Source: Patiria miniata
Taxonomy: Eukaryota > Echinodermata > Asteroidea > Valvatida > Asterinidae
NCBI RefSeq assembly: GCF_015706575.1
Contig: NW_024037048.1
Span: 16,199,512 to 16,263,511, forward strand
Length of the DNA stretch: 64,000 nt
Direction of reading: 5' to 3'
The stretch's first letter is position 1; every line of letters begins with the position of its first letter. Under the pieces are notes generated by a model. The model was given only the letters and a program-made list of their open reading frames with translations. It was not told the origin of the DNA and searched no databases. Below are positions 24,582 to 36,692 of this stretch, one piece after another. A program made the position numbers and the translations under genes.

Positions 24582-24682
24582 TATTTAAGACATGTGGGGC
24601 CGTCCACCCTTCACATCAACCACAGGTCACCTTCGGACGACAACCAGAGAGAGAACTGACTGCAAGAACAAGATTTTGCTCG
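24582..24682 (+). promoter_or_regulatory. Core promoter and non-coding exon 1, copy X
   Basis: CTATTTAAGA at about 24,581-24,590 is a TATA-like box. The next hundred bases end in TTTTGCTCG followed by a strong donor GTGAGTG (exon end 24,682). The start of transcription is expected about 30 bases after the box, near 24,612. The segment from there to the donor has no ATG. It is nearly identical in copy Y. The next plus-strand coding exon in either copy is the collagen-C1q exon, so I infer that this is its first, untranslated exon; the link needs a transcript. Confidence 0.6.
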
Positions 24683-26218
24683 GTGAGTGTTTGAAACAAT
24701 CATTTTTCTTCTGAAGAAATTTGTTGTCTTTTGCACAATGTGTTTGAATCATTGCGGGATTCAGATTTTGTTGAATATTGCTGATTCAATGATTCTCCAA
24801 AAAGCGAGCGCGGTGGTAGGCTTGATATTTTTCCGTCTTTATGTGCTTGTGAAAATGTGGTAGCTTGAGGACTGAAAAAACCCCAAGATTTTTATGAACA
24901 AATTGTTCTTTATCATTTCACTATGACTCTGATACACGTCTGCTCACAGCAAAGCCAGCGCGCTAATTCCGATCCAGAAGTTGTGCCTTTTCCCAACAAC
25001 CACTTTGGAGTTGATAAAGTATCGCGATGATTTACAAATGTGTTTGAAATTAACTTGTTCAGACGGGCTTTGTTTGTGCATAACATGCACTAATCAAAGC
25101 CCATATGAAAGAGTTAATTTCAAATACTTTTGTAAATTATCGAGCTATTTTATTTCAGCTCTTAATGTAAACAGTTGGTGCGGATGCAGACCACGGTTTT
25201 GTGAGGTCAAATTTCAAGGCAATAAAAATGAGGAATTCCTGTCTGGCAATATTTCCGTTACTACTTCCATTGTGCACTCTCAAAAACAAATTGTCCAAAT
25301 ACTGACTGGTTTCTTTACTTCTTGAACAAAAATCATTTGGATTCTTGTCGATATGGATAATACACTACGAAGTCACATTTATGGACTTTTTTTTATTTAG
25401 GTTCGACTGTTAGGTTGGACTGTTTTCTGACCGCAGTATAAAACATCAAGTTCCCTGCTGTGATTCAGAACAGTAAAGATGTATTGATCATTCAAAATAA
25501 TATTTCAGAGGAACTACAAATCGATGTTTTACTTTTTCGGTTTCAAAAAACAAGGCTCGCAAAACCTGGACTCTTTATAACCTGGCCAATATTTTTGGCA
25601 CGATCAAGCACACTCTTACTTTTTGCCTCCTTTTTTCATATTGACTTTATCGTCTAAATTTTCAAACATGAAATCCTAGTGCAATGTACTCACATTATTT
25701 CCGGATATCACTCAAACTCAATCAGAATGAAAAGTTATGCGGAAGTTGGTCACGGAAGAACGTATACAGGTATCCGGACATCTCAAAATGCCGGTCTTAT
25801 TTGTGTTATTATTTGTGGATATTCTCAGTGCCTTTGAACTTTGTTGTTCAACTGGCATTTTGCTATAGTTCACAGTGCGCCATTCCGGTTTCATCAAGTT
25901 ACTTTTAAGCACTGCAGGATAAAAGTGTCACTGGTCAGAATAAACTAGAGGGCGCAAATACAAACGCACTGGATCATGATGATGCACACAGTTTTATACA
26001 AGTTCAATAGCTGGATGCATTTTGTAGAATTCAAGGATAGATTTAATTTTTTGGAGAACGCATTTGAAATAAATAGTCAACCCAAATTACATTTTCACTG
26101 TACAGACATTTTTTGGCCGTATTGTACTTGTGGAATTCAGCCATGCCTCCCCACCAGACTCCAAGTTATCTCCAAGAGGATGTTTAATGACTCATATTTT
26201 TGTTGGTATTTTTTTCAG
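24683..26218. other. Intron-like sequence, no gene
   Basis: Very similar to 54,852-56,378. Two open frames of 114 and about 120 codons are kept in both copies (24,981-25,325 and 25,976-26,338), but the first has no ATG at its start, changes between copies are mostly amino-acid changing, and the second runs through the splice signals of the exon at 26,219. From about 25,683 the sequence is a member of a cassette that recurs near 30,745, 32,137, 55,863 and 59,993 (GATGTACTCACATT...GGAAGTTGGTCACGGA). Confidence 0.6.
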
Positions 26219-26279
26219 CCAGCAATCTGCTCAAGCGTTGAAGAGTGCTTCGGCGAGAGAATTCAAGAACTGTGCTTAG
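26219..26279 (+). other. Candidate non-coding cassette exon 1 (61 nt), copy X
   Basis: Acceptor TATTTTTTTCAG, donor TTAG/GTGAGTG. The 61 bases contain GAGAGAATTCAAGAAC, a phrase shared in part with the cassette exons at 33,946 and 36,320, and no ATG. Copy Y has the same exon at 56,379-56,439, same length, intact borders. I read it as a 5' untranslated exon of the C1q transcript. Confidence 0.55.
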
Positions 26280-26419
26280 GTGAGTGTCTGTTAAAATTGT
26301 CTTCATTCAAGCATCAGAATAGAGCAGTGATTTGGTAGGAGACTGTTCCTTTTTTTCTATGCATTTAATCTTTTTGGTCAAAATTAGAAACCAGAAAACG
26401 TCATTCAATTACCTCTACG

Positions 26420-29400
26420 AAAAAATAATCCTGGCCATGATGGTTAGTCTTCTCAATTATCCCTTCTAAAAAAATATCCTCCAAGCCATAGTCTCCTCAA
26501 TTATCCCTTCTAAAAATATCCTCCTAGCCATGATGGTTAGTCTCCTCAATGATCTCATCTAAAAAATATCTTCCAAGCCGTCATGCTTTGTCTGTTCAAT
26601 AATCTCGTCTAAAACAAATTCCTCCAAGCCATGATGATTACTATCCTAAAATATTATCCATTCTAAAAAAAAAATAGCTTCCAAGCCGTGATGGTTTGTG
26701 CGTTCAATAATTTCTTCTAAAAAAAATTCTCCCATTCATAATAGTTAGTTTCCTCATTTATCTCTTCTTAACAAATATCCTCCAAGCCATGATGGTTAGT
26801 CTCCTTAATTATCCCTTCTAAAACAATATCCTCCAAGCCACAATGGTTTTTATTTCAATAATCCCTTCCAAAAAAATCCTCCTAGCCATGATGTTTAGTC
26901 TCCTCAATGTCCCTTCTAAAATATCCTCCTAGCCGTGGCGATTAGTCTCCTCAATTATCCCTTCTAAAATATATCATCCAAGCCATGATGGTTTTTATTT
27001 CAATAATCTCTTTAAAAAAATCCTCCTTGCGGTGATGATTAGTCTCCACAATAATTATCCCTTTAGGAAAGATCCTCCTATCCATGATGGTTAGTCTCCT
27101 TAATAATTATCACATCTAAAACATATTCTCCTTGGCAGGATGATAAGTCTCCTCAACTGTCCCTTCTAAAAAATATCATCCAAGCCATGATGGTTTTCAT
27201 TTCAATAATCCCTTCTAAAAATATCCTCTTAACCGTGATAAGTCACCTCAATTATCCCTGCAAAAAAACCTCCTCGCCGTGGTGATTAGCCTCCTCAATT
27301 ATCCCTTTTCAAAAAAAATATCCTCCTAGCAATGATGGTTAATCTCCTCAATGATCACATCTAAAAAATATCCTCCAAGTCCAGATGATTAGTTTCCTCA
27401 ATTATCTCTTCTAAAACATATCCTCCAAGCGATGATTGTTTTTATTTTAATAATCCCCTCTAAAAAATCCTCCTAGCCATGATGGTTTGTCTCCTCAATT
27501 ATCCCTTCTAAAACAATATCCTCCTAGCCATGATGGTTAGTCTCTTTAATTATCCCTTTAAAAAATATCCTCCAAGCCATGTTGGTTTTCATTCAATAAT
27601 CCCTTCTAAAAAAATCCTCCAAGCCGTGATGATAAGTCTCCTCATTTAACCCTTCTAAAAATATCCTCCTAGCCATGATGGTTAGTCTTCTCAATTATCC
27701 CCTTAAGAAATATCCTCCAAGTCATGATGATTAGTGTCTTCAATTATCCCTTCTCAATTTATCCTCCAAGCCATGATGATAATAGTCTCCTCAATTATCA
27801 CATCTAAAAGATAACATCCAAGCCATGATGGTTTGTCTGTTCATATAATCAATAATAATAATGTTCAATAATCCCTTCTAAAAAGATACCTCCTTGTCAT
27901 GAGTGTGAGTCTCCGCAATTATCCCTTCTAGAAATTATCCTCCAAGCAATGATGGTTAGTCTCCTCAATTATCCCTTCTAAAAATATCCTCCTAGCCATG
28001 ATGGTTAGTCTCCTCAATGATCTCATCTAAAAAATATCTTCCAAGCCTTGATGCTTTGTCTGTTCAATAATCTCGTCTAAAAAGAATTCCTCCAAGCCAT
28101 GATGATTACTATCCTAAATTATTATCAATTCTAAAAAAAAAATAGCTTCCAAGCCGTGATGGTTTGTGCGTTCAATAATTTCTTCTAAAAAAAAATCCTC
28201 CCATTCATAATAGTTAGTTTCCTCAATTATCCCTTCTTAACAAATATGCTCCAAGCCATGATGGTTAGTCTCCTCAATTATCCCTTCTAAAACAATATCC
28301 TCCAAGCCATAATGGTTTTTATTTCAATTATCTCTTCCAAAAAATCCTCCTAGCCATGATGTTTAGTCTCCTCAATTTTCCCTTCTAAAATATATCATCC
28401 AAGCCATGATGGTTTTCATTTCAATAATCTCTTCAAAAAAAATCCTCCTTGCAGTGATGATTAGTCTCCACAATAATTATCCCTTTAGAAAAGATCCTCC
28501 TATCCATGATGGTTAGTCTCCTTAATAATTATCACATCTAAAACATATCCTCCTTGCCAGGATGATAGTCTCCTCAATTATCCCTTCTAAAAAATATCCT
28601 TCTAGCCATGATGGTTTTCATTTCAATAATCCCTTCTAAAAAATATCCTCTTAACCGTGATAAGTCACCTCAATTATCCCTGTAAAAAATCCTCCTAGCC
28701 ATGATGGTTTGTCTCCTCAATTATCCCTTCTAAAACAATATCCTCCTAGCCATGATGGTTAGTCTCTTTAATTATCCCTTTAAAAAATATCCTCCAAGCC
28801 ATGTTGGTTTTCATTCAATAATCCTTTCTAAAAAAATCCTCCAAGCCGTGATGATAAGTCTCCTCATTTAACCCTTCTAAAAATATCCTCCTAGCCATGA
28901 TGGTTAGTCTTCTCAATTATCCCCTTAAAAAATATCCTCCAAGTCATGATGATTAGTGTCTTCAATTATCCCTTCTCAATATATCCTCCAAGCCATGATG
29001 ATTAGTCTCCTCAATTATCACATCTAAAAGATAACATCCAAGCCATGATGGTTTGTCTGTTCATATAATCAATAATAATAATGTTCAATAATCCCTTCTA
29101 AAAAGATACCTCCTTGTCATTAGTGTGAGTCTCCGCAATTATCCCTTCTAGAAATTATCCTCCAAGCAATGATGGTTAGTCTCCTCAATTATCACATCTT
29201 AAAATTAACTTCCAAGCCGTGATGGTTTGTCTGTTCAATAATCTCGTCTGAAAAATATCCTCCAAGCCGTGATGGTTTTTATTTCAATAAGCCCTTCTAA
29301 ATAAAAATATGCTCCTAGCCATGATGAGTAGTCCCCTCAATTATCCCTTCTCAAAAAATATATTCCAAGCCGTGATCGATAGTGTGTTCAATAATCTCTT

Positions 29401-29712
29401 CTAAAAATATCCTCCAAGTCAAGATGATTAGTCTCCTCCATTATCCCTTCAAAAATATCTTCCAAGCCGTGATGATTAGTCTTCTCAATTATCCCTTCCT
29501 TCTAAAACATATCATCCAATCCATGATGGTTTCCATTTCAATAATCCCTTCTACAAATATTCTCCCAGCCGTGATTATTAGCCTCCTCAATTATCCCTTT
29601 AAAAAAATAATCTCGTAGCCATGATGGTTAGTCTCCTCATTTAGCCCTTCTAAAAAATATCCTCCTGGCCATAAGGTTAGTCTCCTCAATGATCACATCT
29701 AAAAAAAATAGT
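26420..29712. repeat. Minisatellite, unit near 45-50 bp, copy X
   Basis: Many tens of units of the type TCCTCCAAGCCATGATGGTT / AGTCTCCTCAATTATCCCTT / CTAAAAAATA. Blocks of units are repeated at a higher level: 26,516-26,800 recurs at about 27,985-28,270, and 27,480-27,960 recurs at about 28,690-29,180. The array lies between candidate untranslated exons of the C1q gene. A matching array is in copy Y (56,770-58,610), and a short array of the reverse orientation is at 41,640-41,985. Confidence 0.95.
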
Positions 29713-29797
29713 CGGCCCCCTCCCCACCCTCTGGATCCGCGCCTGTCAAACTATTTTGTCAAATTTTGACCTGAAATGCTTGTAATTTGATGTATGA

Positions 29798-30100
29798 TGA
29801 CGTCATGACGACGTCACTAAAATATCCACATCTTCACACTAAGGTTCATGTTCATATCAGGTTTCGTCTTTCTGCAACTTCTTTTTGCATTTTAAATTCA
29901 CCTAAATTTGACCTACCAGTAACCCCGGAAGGAAAGGTCAGACGACTTTACCTTCGAATATCAAAAATGTTTATCAATCTATAGTCAATCAGATTTCAAA
30001 GTGTGAACATGATTGTTCATTTTGTTTATGAGGTTTTGCAGTGAAATTGCTTGTAATTAAATACCTGATGACGTCATTACGACGTCAGGGTATAAAAAGG
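29798..30100 (+). promoter_or_regulatory. CRE sites and TATA box: candidate second promoter, copy X
   Basis: Perfect cAMP-response palindromes TGACGTCA lie at 29,798-29,805 and 30,069-30,076, each followed within a few bases by CGACGTCA. The second pair is followed directly by GTATAAAAAGG (TATA box 30,091-30,097), the spacing of a CREB/ATF-driven core promoter; transcription would start near 30,125. Copy Y keeps three perfect CREs (59,052, 59,363, 59,374) but not the TATA box. The product would be an alternative start for the C1q transcript; this is inferred from position only. Confidence 0.5.
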
Positions 30101-30339
30101 TATACCTCTGAGTCAGTGTTGATGTTTGTTAAAGGTTTGAAGTCTGTACTGTTCAGAAGAAAAGTCGCAGATAATTATTGTCAGAAAAAAAACAAGAAAG
30201 AAAGAAAGAAAGAAAGAAATTTCTTAACATTTCCAAACAATGATCGGGTAGTACCCGATCACCCAAATATATCAGGGTTTTGTTGTTCGGAATGAGGAAT
30301 TCTTGTCTGACATTATTTCCGCCTCTACTTTCATTTCGC

Positions 30340-33300
30340 ACGCTTCAAACTAAATTATTGTTCACATACTGACTGGTTTAGTTTTTGAAAAAGTTGAAAT
30401 TTTGTCACTATAATGGATAGCACACTGTACATTCACGGAAAGTTGTATTGTCAAAACAAAGGCTATCAGTAGGACTTTTTCTAGTCATATCTGCTTGCAG
30501 TTTAAAACATCAAGTTCCCTGCTGATTTCAGAATATTTTCAACTGATTGTGATTAATGCTTCAACAAATTCACGCACTTTTAATACTTTAAATAAGTGTT
30601 TTTCTTTTGTTTAAAGAAGACATATTGCGAAAGCTCCATCCTTTATAAATAACCTCACCCATAAAATCAGTATGATCAACCACCCCTTATTTTCTTCCTC
30701 ATTTTGCCATTTTAATTTCATCACTTTTGATTTGAAAACATGCGATGTACTCACATTGTTTCCCGGCAATCACTGAAACTAATTCAGGATCAACAGTTAT
30801 GGGGAAGTTGGTCACGGAAGAACGTTTATCAGGAAATCCGGACATCAAAAACATTCTTGTCTTATTGTGTGTTATTGCTCAAGCAGTACCCTTTCAACTT
30901 TGCCATTTCGCTAGAGTTCACAGTGCGCTTTGATCATCAAGTTTCATTCAATCATAGCAGGATGAACGAGTCATGAATATAGAGGGCGCAAATACAAACG
31001 GACCGGATCGTGATGATGCACACAGCACAAAGTTTTATACAAGTTCAAATTGCTTTATTTAACTGGGTGAATGTGTAGAAATCATCTATAGAGTTGATAT
31101 TTGTACAAATTACTCAGGCTTTCTGTTCGCCTGAAGAGAGTGAAGCAAAAGCTCTCGATGAATTCACTCGTGTATTTGCATGTAGGGTTCCACTCAGCAT
31201 GCCGCTGAGATTCTGTTGGATATTTGGACAAACAGCCATATCGATTTTTGGCTTATTTTTCGAAAGTTTTTGGTGATTGGTACAGATTTTTACAAATCTG
31301 AAATATTTTGTGAGACAAGTTTCAGTTGACAAACAGATGGTGGCTTACTAGAGCCAAACCGGTGCGCTGATTTCCTATCCGGAAAATAAATCTTTATTTA
31401 ACGACTGTAACTTGACTGCGGTAGTACAGCTGTAATGTTTGCGCCTCCACTTCCTTGGTATGAGATCGATTTCCCTCACTAATGCAGAAACTGTATGCTC
31501 ATTGTGACTCCTATTGCCATAAGTTCAAGCAACCTTGAACAAGTTAGAGGAACATAGGATCAATTGCTCACAATCTTAAGTATGATGCAGCACAACTAAC
31601 TTTTGAACTTTTAGCTTAGTTGATGGTATACATTTGACCAAAACAGATAAATTAAAGGGATTATTTTTTTGGTTCTTGTCACTGAATTTCGTTGCTAACA
31701 CACGTTAATAGTCTGCCCACCGGCACACTATAACGAAAACGTCTTCAGTTTTTTAAGACGATATATCTTGTCTGATATAACACTATACAAACACAAAATA
31801 ATTCAGTGTCACAAACAAAGCTGTTCAGTCTCGACTGGTTATGAATCAAATTTTGGGAGCATTTTTTTAAAGAGTTCGTTACATCAAATTTCCTGCTGTG
31901 CTTCAGAATAGTTGAAATTGATCGGGATTCGCACTTATTCAAAATAATTCACACACTTGTAATAGTTCAGGTAAAAAATTACTGCGTTAACATTTTGGTT
32001 TCAATAAAACAATCTTGCGCATGTTCGACTCTTCAACCTAAACATATATAGGTATGATCAACCACCCCCTTATTTTCTGCCTCGTTTTTCCCTGTTTAAT
32101 TCATCATTTTAATTTTTAAACATGAAATCCTGATGCGATGTACTCACATTGTATTCCGGCAATCACTCAAACTAATTCAGGATGGAGAGTTATGGGGAAG
32201 TTGGTCACGGACGAACGTTTATCGGGAAATCCGGACAACTCAAACATGCCTGTCTTATTTTGTGTTATCATTTATGTGGATACTCAGTACCCTTTGAACT
32301 TTGTTGTTAAACTGTGTCATTTCGCTAGAGTTCACAGTGCGCCATTCCGGTTTGATCATCAAACATTCAATCACTGCAGGATGAACGTGTTACTGAATAT
32401 AGAGGGCGCAAACACAAACGGACCGGATCCTGATGATGCTCACAGTTTTATTCAAGTTCAAATTGCTTTATCTAGTTGGATTCATTTGTAGCAATCATGT
32501 ACAGCGTTGATGTCTGTGCACATTATTCGTCCCTTCTGTTCCCTGTCAAGGGCGGATCCAGAACACAATTTTTTGGGGGGTAGCCCCCCCAAAAATTGGT
32601 CCCCGGAAAGTGGGTCCAAAAAATTACGGCGTGAGGTTCAGGGCCCGCTTAATCATGGGCCCCGAATTTTTGTAATTCTCAATGCTCTGTGGCGATCTGA
32701 GGACATTTCTGACCACTTTAACCATTTTTTGTTTCGAAAAGATGGTAGTGTACCCAGTGCCTGCCTTTATTGCGACGTCACTTAAAAACAAAATTGGGGT
32801 TTGTTTTGGCGGGGCGTGGCATGGTCGGGCGTGGGGGGGGGGGGCATGCCCCCCCCCGGATCCGCCTTGTCCGCTGTTCGTCTTCAAATATGAAGCACAA
32901 GCTCTGTTTGCGCGCAGGGTTCCACTCAGCATGCCACTTAGATTCCCTTGAATATTTTCTTGAAATGGCGATAGTAGTATTTGCTGAATACTTTGAAAGT
33001 GTTTGGTCAGTTGGTACAGAAATAATAATAAAAAAAATATGGGACATAATTCGGTTAACAAACAAATGGGGGATGATGCTAGTAGTCAAACCGGTGCGCT
33101 GATTTCCAATCCGGAACATAATTATTTGTGTAACGACCGTACCTTGACTGCGGTGTCCACCTGATTTCCGCCACTACTTCCTTGGTATGAGATTGATTGT
33201 CCTTGATAATGCAGAAAATGTATGTTCATTGTGATGCCTACAATTTCAAATGCAAGCAATTCAAAAAAGAAAACATAGGATTATTTGCTTTTGATTTTTT

Positions 33301-33945
33301 TTTCGTGAGAAGCAACAAAATGGCTTTAAAAACTTAAGAAGGTCGCAACTAAACTGTTGAAGTTTCAGCTCAGTGGATACTATCATTAAGAAAAAGCAGA
33401 GAAAACGTATGCACTATTTTGTTGGATCTCTTTTTTGATTCCGTGCTTTATAACACCTTAACTATTTTTTTTTAATTTTAAAAACACCTGCAAAGTTTTC
33501 AACCGATATATCAGGCGAAATACTTTCACCGGGTATTTGATACCAGTCTTATCTTCACTCTCAGCATTGCAAGGTTTCTGTCATTAAATGTACTTTTCCG
33601 GGCAATTGCAAATGATCCTACGTGGCCATAAATTCTTTTTGCATACAGATTTCTCTCAGAAAATCTGGGCATTTGTTTTGGTAGTTACTGCGTTTGATTC
33701 GAAAATATTAAATCCTTCAAAGAAGACTTGAATATTGTTGCTCGTGCGTGGGTCTGTTCATGGCCGTTGCATGCAGGACGCATTCCGCTTAAAAATATAT
33801 TATCAATCCAGATCGCATTTCGCCCGACAGAGATTTTGATCTGGGGGTGTTTTACTTGTGAAATTCAGCTATGCCTCCCCCAACAGCCCCTAAGATATCT
33901 CCCAGCGGATTTTCAATGACTCATTTTCGTTGGTTTTATTTCCAG
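30340..33945. repeat. Tandem copies of the 1.4-kb upstream cassette, no coding exon
   Basis: The cassette GATGTACTCACATTGT...GGGGAAGTTGGTCACGGA...AGAGGGCGCAAA begins at about 30,745 and again at 32,137, and is also present at 25,683. Each copy runs on into CAGTTTTATACAAGTTCAA and, in two cases, AGGGTTCCACTCAGCATGCC. A (GAAA)n microsatellite lies at 30,195-30,220 just before it. Open frames in these copies are interrupted differently and I do not call them. Confidence 0.75.
32547..32867. mobile_element. Non-autonomous element with GGCGGATCC ends
   Basis: Inverted ends GTCAAGGGCGGATCC and GGACAAGGCGGATCC surround about 320 bp rich in C and G runs. It interrupts one copy of the upstream cassette: the uninterrupted copy near 31,125 reads TTCTGTTCGCCTGAAGAG, and both flanks here keep CTGTTC, a possible target duplication. 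Confidence 0.65.
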
Positions 33946-34007
33946 CTCGCAATCTGTTGAGTGTTGAGGATTCCCTTCGTGATAGAATTCAAGAACGTTA
34001 CATCGAG
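33946..34007 (+). other. Candidate non-coding cassette exon 2 (62 nt), copy X
   Basis: Acceptor TTTTATTTCCAG, donor GAG/GTGAGTG. Contains AGAATTCAAGAACGTTACAT and no ATG. The copy Y counterpart is 61,492-61,544, nine bases shorter but with both splice borders kept. Similarity with the exon at 26,219 shows that the cassettes arose from one another. Confidence 0.5.
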
Positions 34008-34149
34008 GTGAGTGTCTGTTGACATTTTCCTCACTCAATCATTAGAACTGAGCAGTGATTCGGTGGGAGACTATATTGTTTCTACATATTTATACACCTT
34101 TTGGTCAAAATGTATAGCAGAAAACATTGCTCGAGTGATAGGGCCTATA

Positions 34150-34624
34150 CAGGGTGAGTCAAAAAAGCGAACCCTAATGTCGGGACCATAATAGTGAAGT
34201 TCTGCATGTAGCCCTTTCAAAATCTAGGATATGAAAGCCCAATTCATAGGCTTTTGTTTAGTACAATAATCATTCAAATCACTCATGTACGTTTAGTACA
34301 TGAGGTTAAGGAATTTTAAACACAACCACCGTTTTAAAGTTCTGTCCACGGATCACGAGAAAGTTCTTTCAGCAAAACGAAAACAAATCACATATGCGTG
34401 AATTGTTTTCGTTTTGCTGAAAGAACGCACACCTTTTTGTGATCCGGTTGTGTTTAAAATTGCGTAACTTGAAAAGTACATGAGTGATTTAAATGATTCT
34501 TGTACTAAAAGAAAGCTTATAAATTAAGCTTTTATATCCTTGATTTTCAAAGTACTACATGCAGAACTTCAATAAAACAATAGTCCCGACATTTGGGTTT
34601 CGCTTTTATTTTTTACTCACCCTG
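34150..34624. mobile_element. TA-flanked MITE with CAGGGTGAGTCAAAAAA ends
   Basis: Target duplication TA at 34,148-34,149 and 34,625-34,626; inverted ends CAGGGTGAGTCAAAAAAGCG and CAGGGTGAGTAAAAAATAAA; inner arms share CGTTTTAAAGTTCTGTCCAC-type phrases and a hairpin around GAATTGTTTTCGTTTTGCTG. TA duplication fits a Tc1/mariner-type mobiliser. Same family as 9,625-10,128. Not seen in copy Y. Confidence 0.8.
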
Positions 34625-34626
34625 TA

Positions 34627-36319
34627 GTAGTGAGGAATTCCCTCCCCTAACACGCACCGTAGAACTGTGCCTAACATTTTGGCCTGCAGTCTTTGCAAAT
34701 TCCTCGTCAAATTCACCAGGGTGCCCCAAACTAATGGCAGACACACGCTCGAATTTCCTTTCACATTTTTATGGAAATATTACTTTGTCAAAAAAGAGAA
34801 CTAAGATGGAAACAAATGTTTAGTTATTGTGTAATCAGATTCTTTGGCATTTATTTTCTTTTTGTATCCTTGTTCATCGTGTTCGCATTTTTTTTTTAAA
34901 TCAAAATTGTGTTCGCAACCATTGTCCTTATTCTTTCTTGATCGTTGATCACGTTGTAGTTCTTTTGTGATTGTTCATCACGTTCGGGAATCATAACACA
35001 TAGGTTTTCCCGTCCAATTTCGCAACGTGTTCATTCAATCAGACAGACTGTTCATTACATTTCAATAGGTCGCAGTTGGAGCATTCGATTCGATTTGATT
35101 TGAATATTTACACCCACCAAAGCGTGTAGGCAACTTTGTCGTGCAAAAGAAAATCCATTTCTTTTGTTGGTTTTCGATCTTGCACTGAGCATAGGCGAAT
35201 CTGTAAGAGGAAGTTTTCATTTTCAACGAAAGTACAATGGAATAAGGAGTTCATTTAATTTGCAATTCGCAAATCGTATTGGCCACAAAAAAAATGATAT
35301 GATTTTTAATTTTTGCAACAATTAACAAACTGGTCACTTAATTGTCCTTACATACAAATCTGTATTTTGACATAGTATTTTATCGGCGAGTGTTCTAAAT
35401 GTATTTCCTTCTATCACTTTGACACTTTACATTGATACAGTTCTGTTCTGCTGTTTTCATATTCCCTTCCCAGGCATTCCAATCTTTGAAATAGCTGTAC
35501 ATTCCTTAATCCAAACTTTTCAAAAGCATTTATACTCCGTTGTATCACTATAACACAATACCTTGCTCATGCAACTTCCAAATATCATTGAACTGTGTTA
35601 CTTTTGTAAACGTATGCATCAAAGTGAATTCCCGAGCGGGACTGAAATTCAAAGCACAAGAAATTCAATGCACAAGTCACGTAATTTGCTGCTTACTGAT
35701 CACGCGCGAATGAAGAATTCCCTGAAACATGTTGAGCTTTCGCTAAATTCAACCGGGTGTGAAAAGGTCTGCATGTTTTATGCGATTTTGAATAAAAATG
35801 TTTTATTATTATTATTAGCAAAGTATGAAATTGGGCGGGAAACCCTATAATATTTCACAGTGAATGAAGAATTTCATTGCTGCTTTAAAACTCATAGCGA
35901 ACTGGAGTTAAAAGTCAATTCGCCTTGACAAGTGCAACAAAAGCTTAGAATGCCAACGAACTTTTGACCGAGTTCCTATGGTGTCTCAAAAATAGATACA
36001 TGCCTTTAAAATGATTGGAAAAAAAAGTTTCAATAATAACGTTTAAACAAATTGAAAGCTAATTTCAAGAATCAGTCAATTCGAGAAAAATTGAACAATG
36101 CGACATTAAACAGGTTGTTTTTCTTGACGAATTCGGCCGAGAAAACTTATTATTCTAATTACTTGACCGTAATAACTTGGTGAGAAATTTTTCCTGTTTT
36201 GGGGTGGCAATGTATCCAAATGAGAAAAAAAATCTCACTAATTTATCTTAATTGATAATAAAATAGTATTCCTGACTAAAGTGTAAACTTAACCAGTCTT
36301 CGTTTGTATGTTTTTTCAG
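34627..36319. other. Intron-like, no gene; diverged match to 62,200-63,575
   Basis: Colinear with copy Y but much more diverged than the promoter block: shared phrases such as TTCCTCGTCAAATTCACCAG, CTAAATTCAACCGGGTGT and GAATTC-AGCGGGACTGAAAT are separated by unmatched bases and gaps. No coding exon is visible on either strand. Confidence 0.55.
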
Positions 36320-36379
36320 CCTACACTGAATTCCTTGTGATCTCTTCTTGGACCTGATCTTCAAGAACGAACCATCGAG
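36320..36379 (+). other. Candidate non-coding cassette exon 3 (60 nt), copy X
   Basis: Acceptor ATGTTTTTTCAG, donor GAG/GTGGGTGTG. Contains CTCTTCTTGGACCTGATCTT and AAGAACGAACCATCGAG, no ATG and several stops, so it is untranslated. Copy Y (63,576-63,635) has the same length and borders with only about four base changes, although the flanks are strongly diverged. It is the last small exon before the C1q coding exon, 312 bases downstream. Confidence 0.6.
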
Positions 36380-36692
36380 GTGGGTGTGGTGAGGTTTAAT
36401 TAATGATTCTATCAGGACCGGGGAAGGTGCAAGATGTGCTCCGCCTCCCCCCCCCCCCCCCCCCCCTCCCCTCCTAACAAAGAAAACATTCTTCGAACAA
36501 TGATTCCTCCAATCTAATTTTTTTTGGGTTTTTTTCCTTCAAATCTGACGGCGGATTGTCATGACTTTTAGATTAGTTCTCCTGTTTATCAAACCTCAAT
36601 ATTTTTCTCCTCTTCCCGTTTTTAAAAACTATTTTATTGAAAAAAAATCTCACCTGATTTGTTTCAGTTTAATCATTGTTATTCTGTACAGA

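Noticed and set aside
24981..25325. 114-codon open frame kept in both locus copies (also 55,150-55,494)
   Set aside because: No ATG at the start, no recognisable domain, and the six base differences seen include four amino-acid changes, as expected for neutral sequence in a recent duplication.
25976..26338. Open frame of about 120 codons kept in both copies (also 56,136-56,510)
   Set aside because: It runs through the pyrimidine tract, acceptor and donor of the cassette exon and differs in its end between copies.
26420..29712. CRISPR-like array
   Set aside because: Repeats follow without unique spacers and vary gradually; it is a minisatellite in an animal genome.
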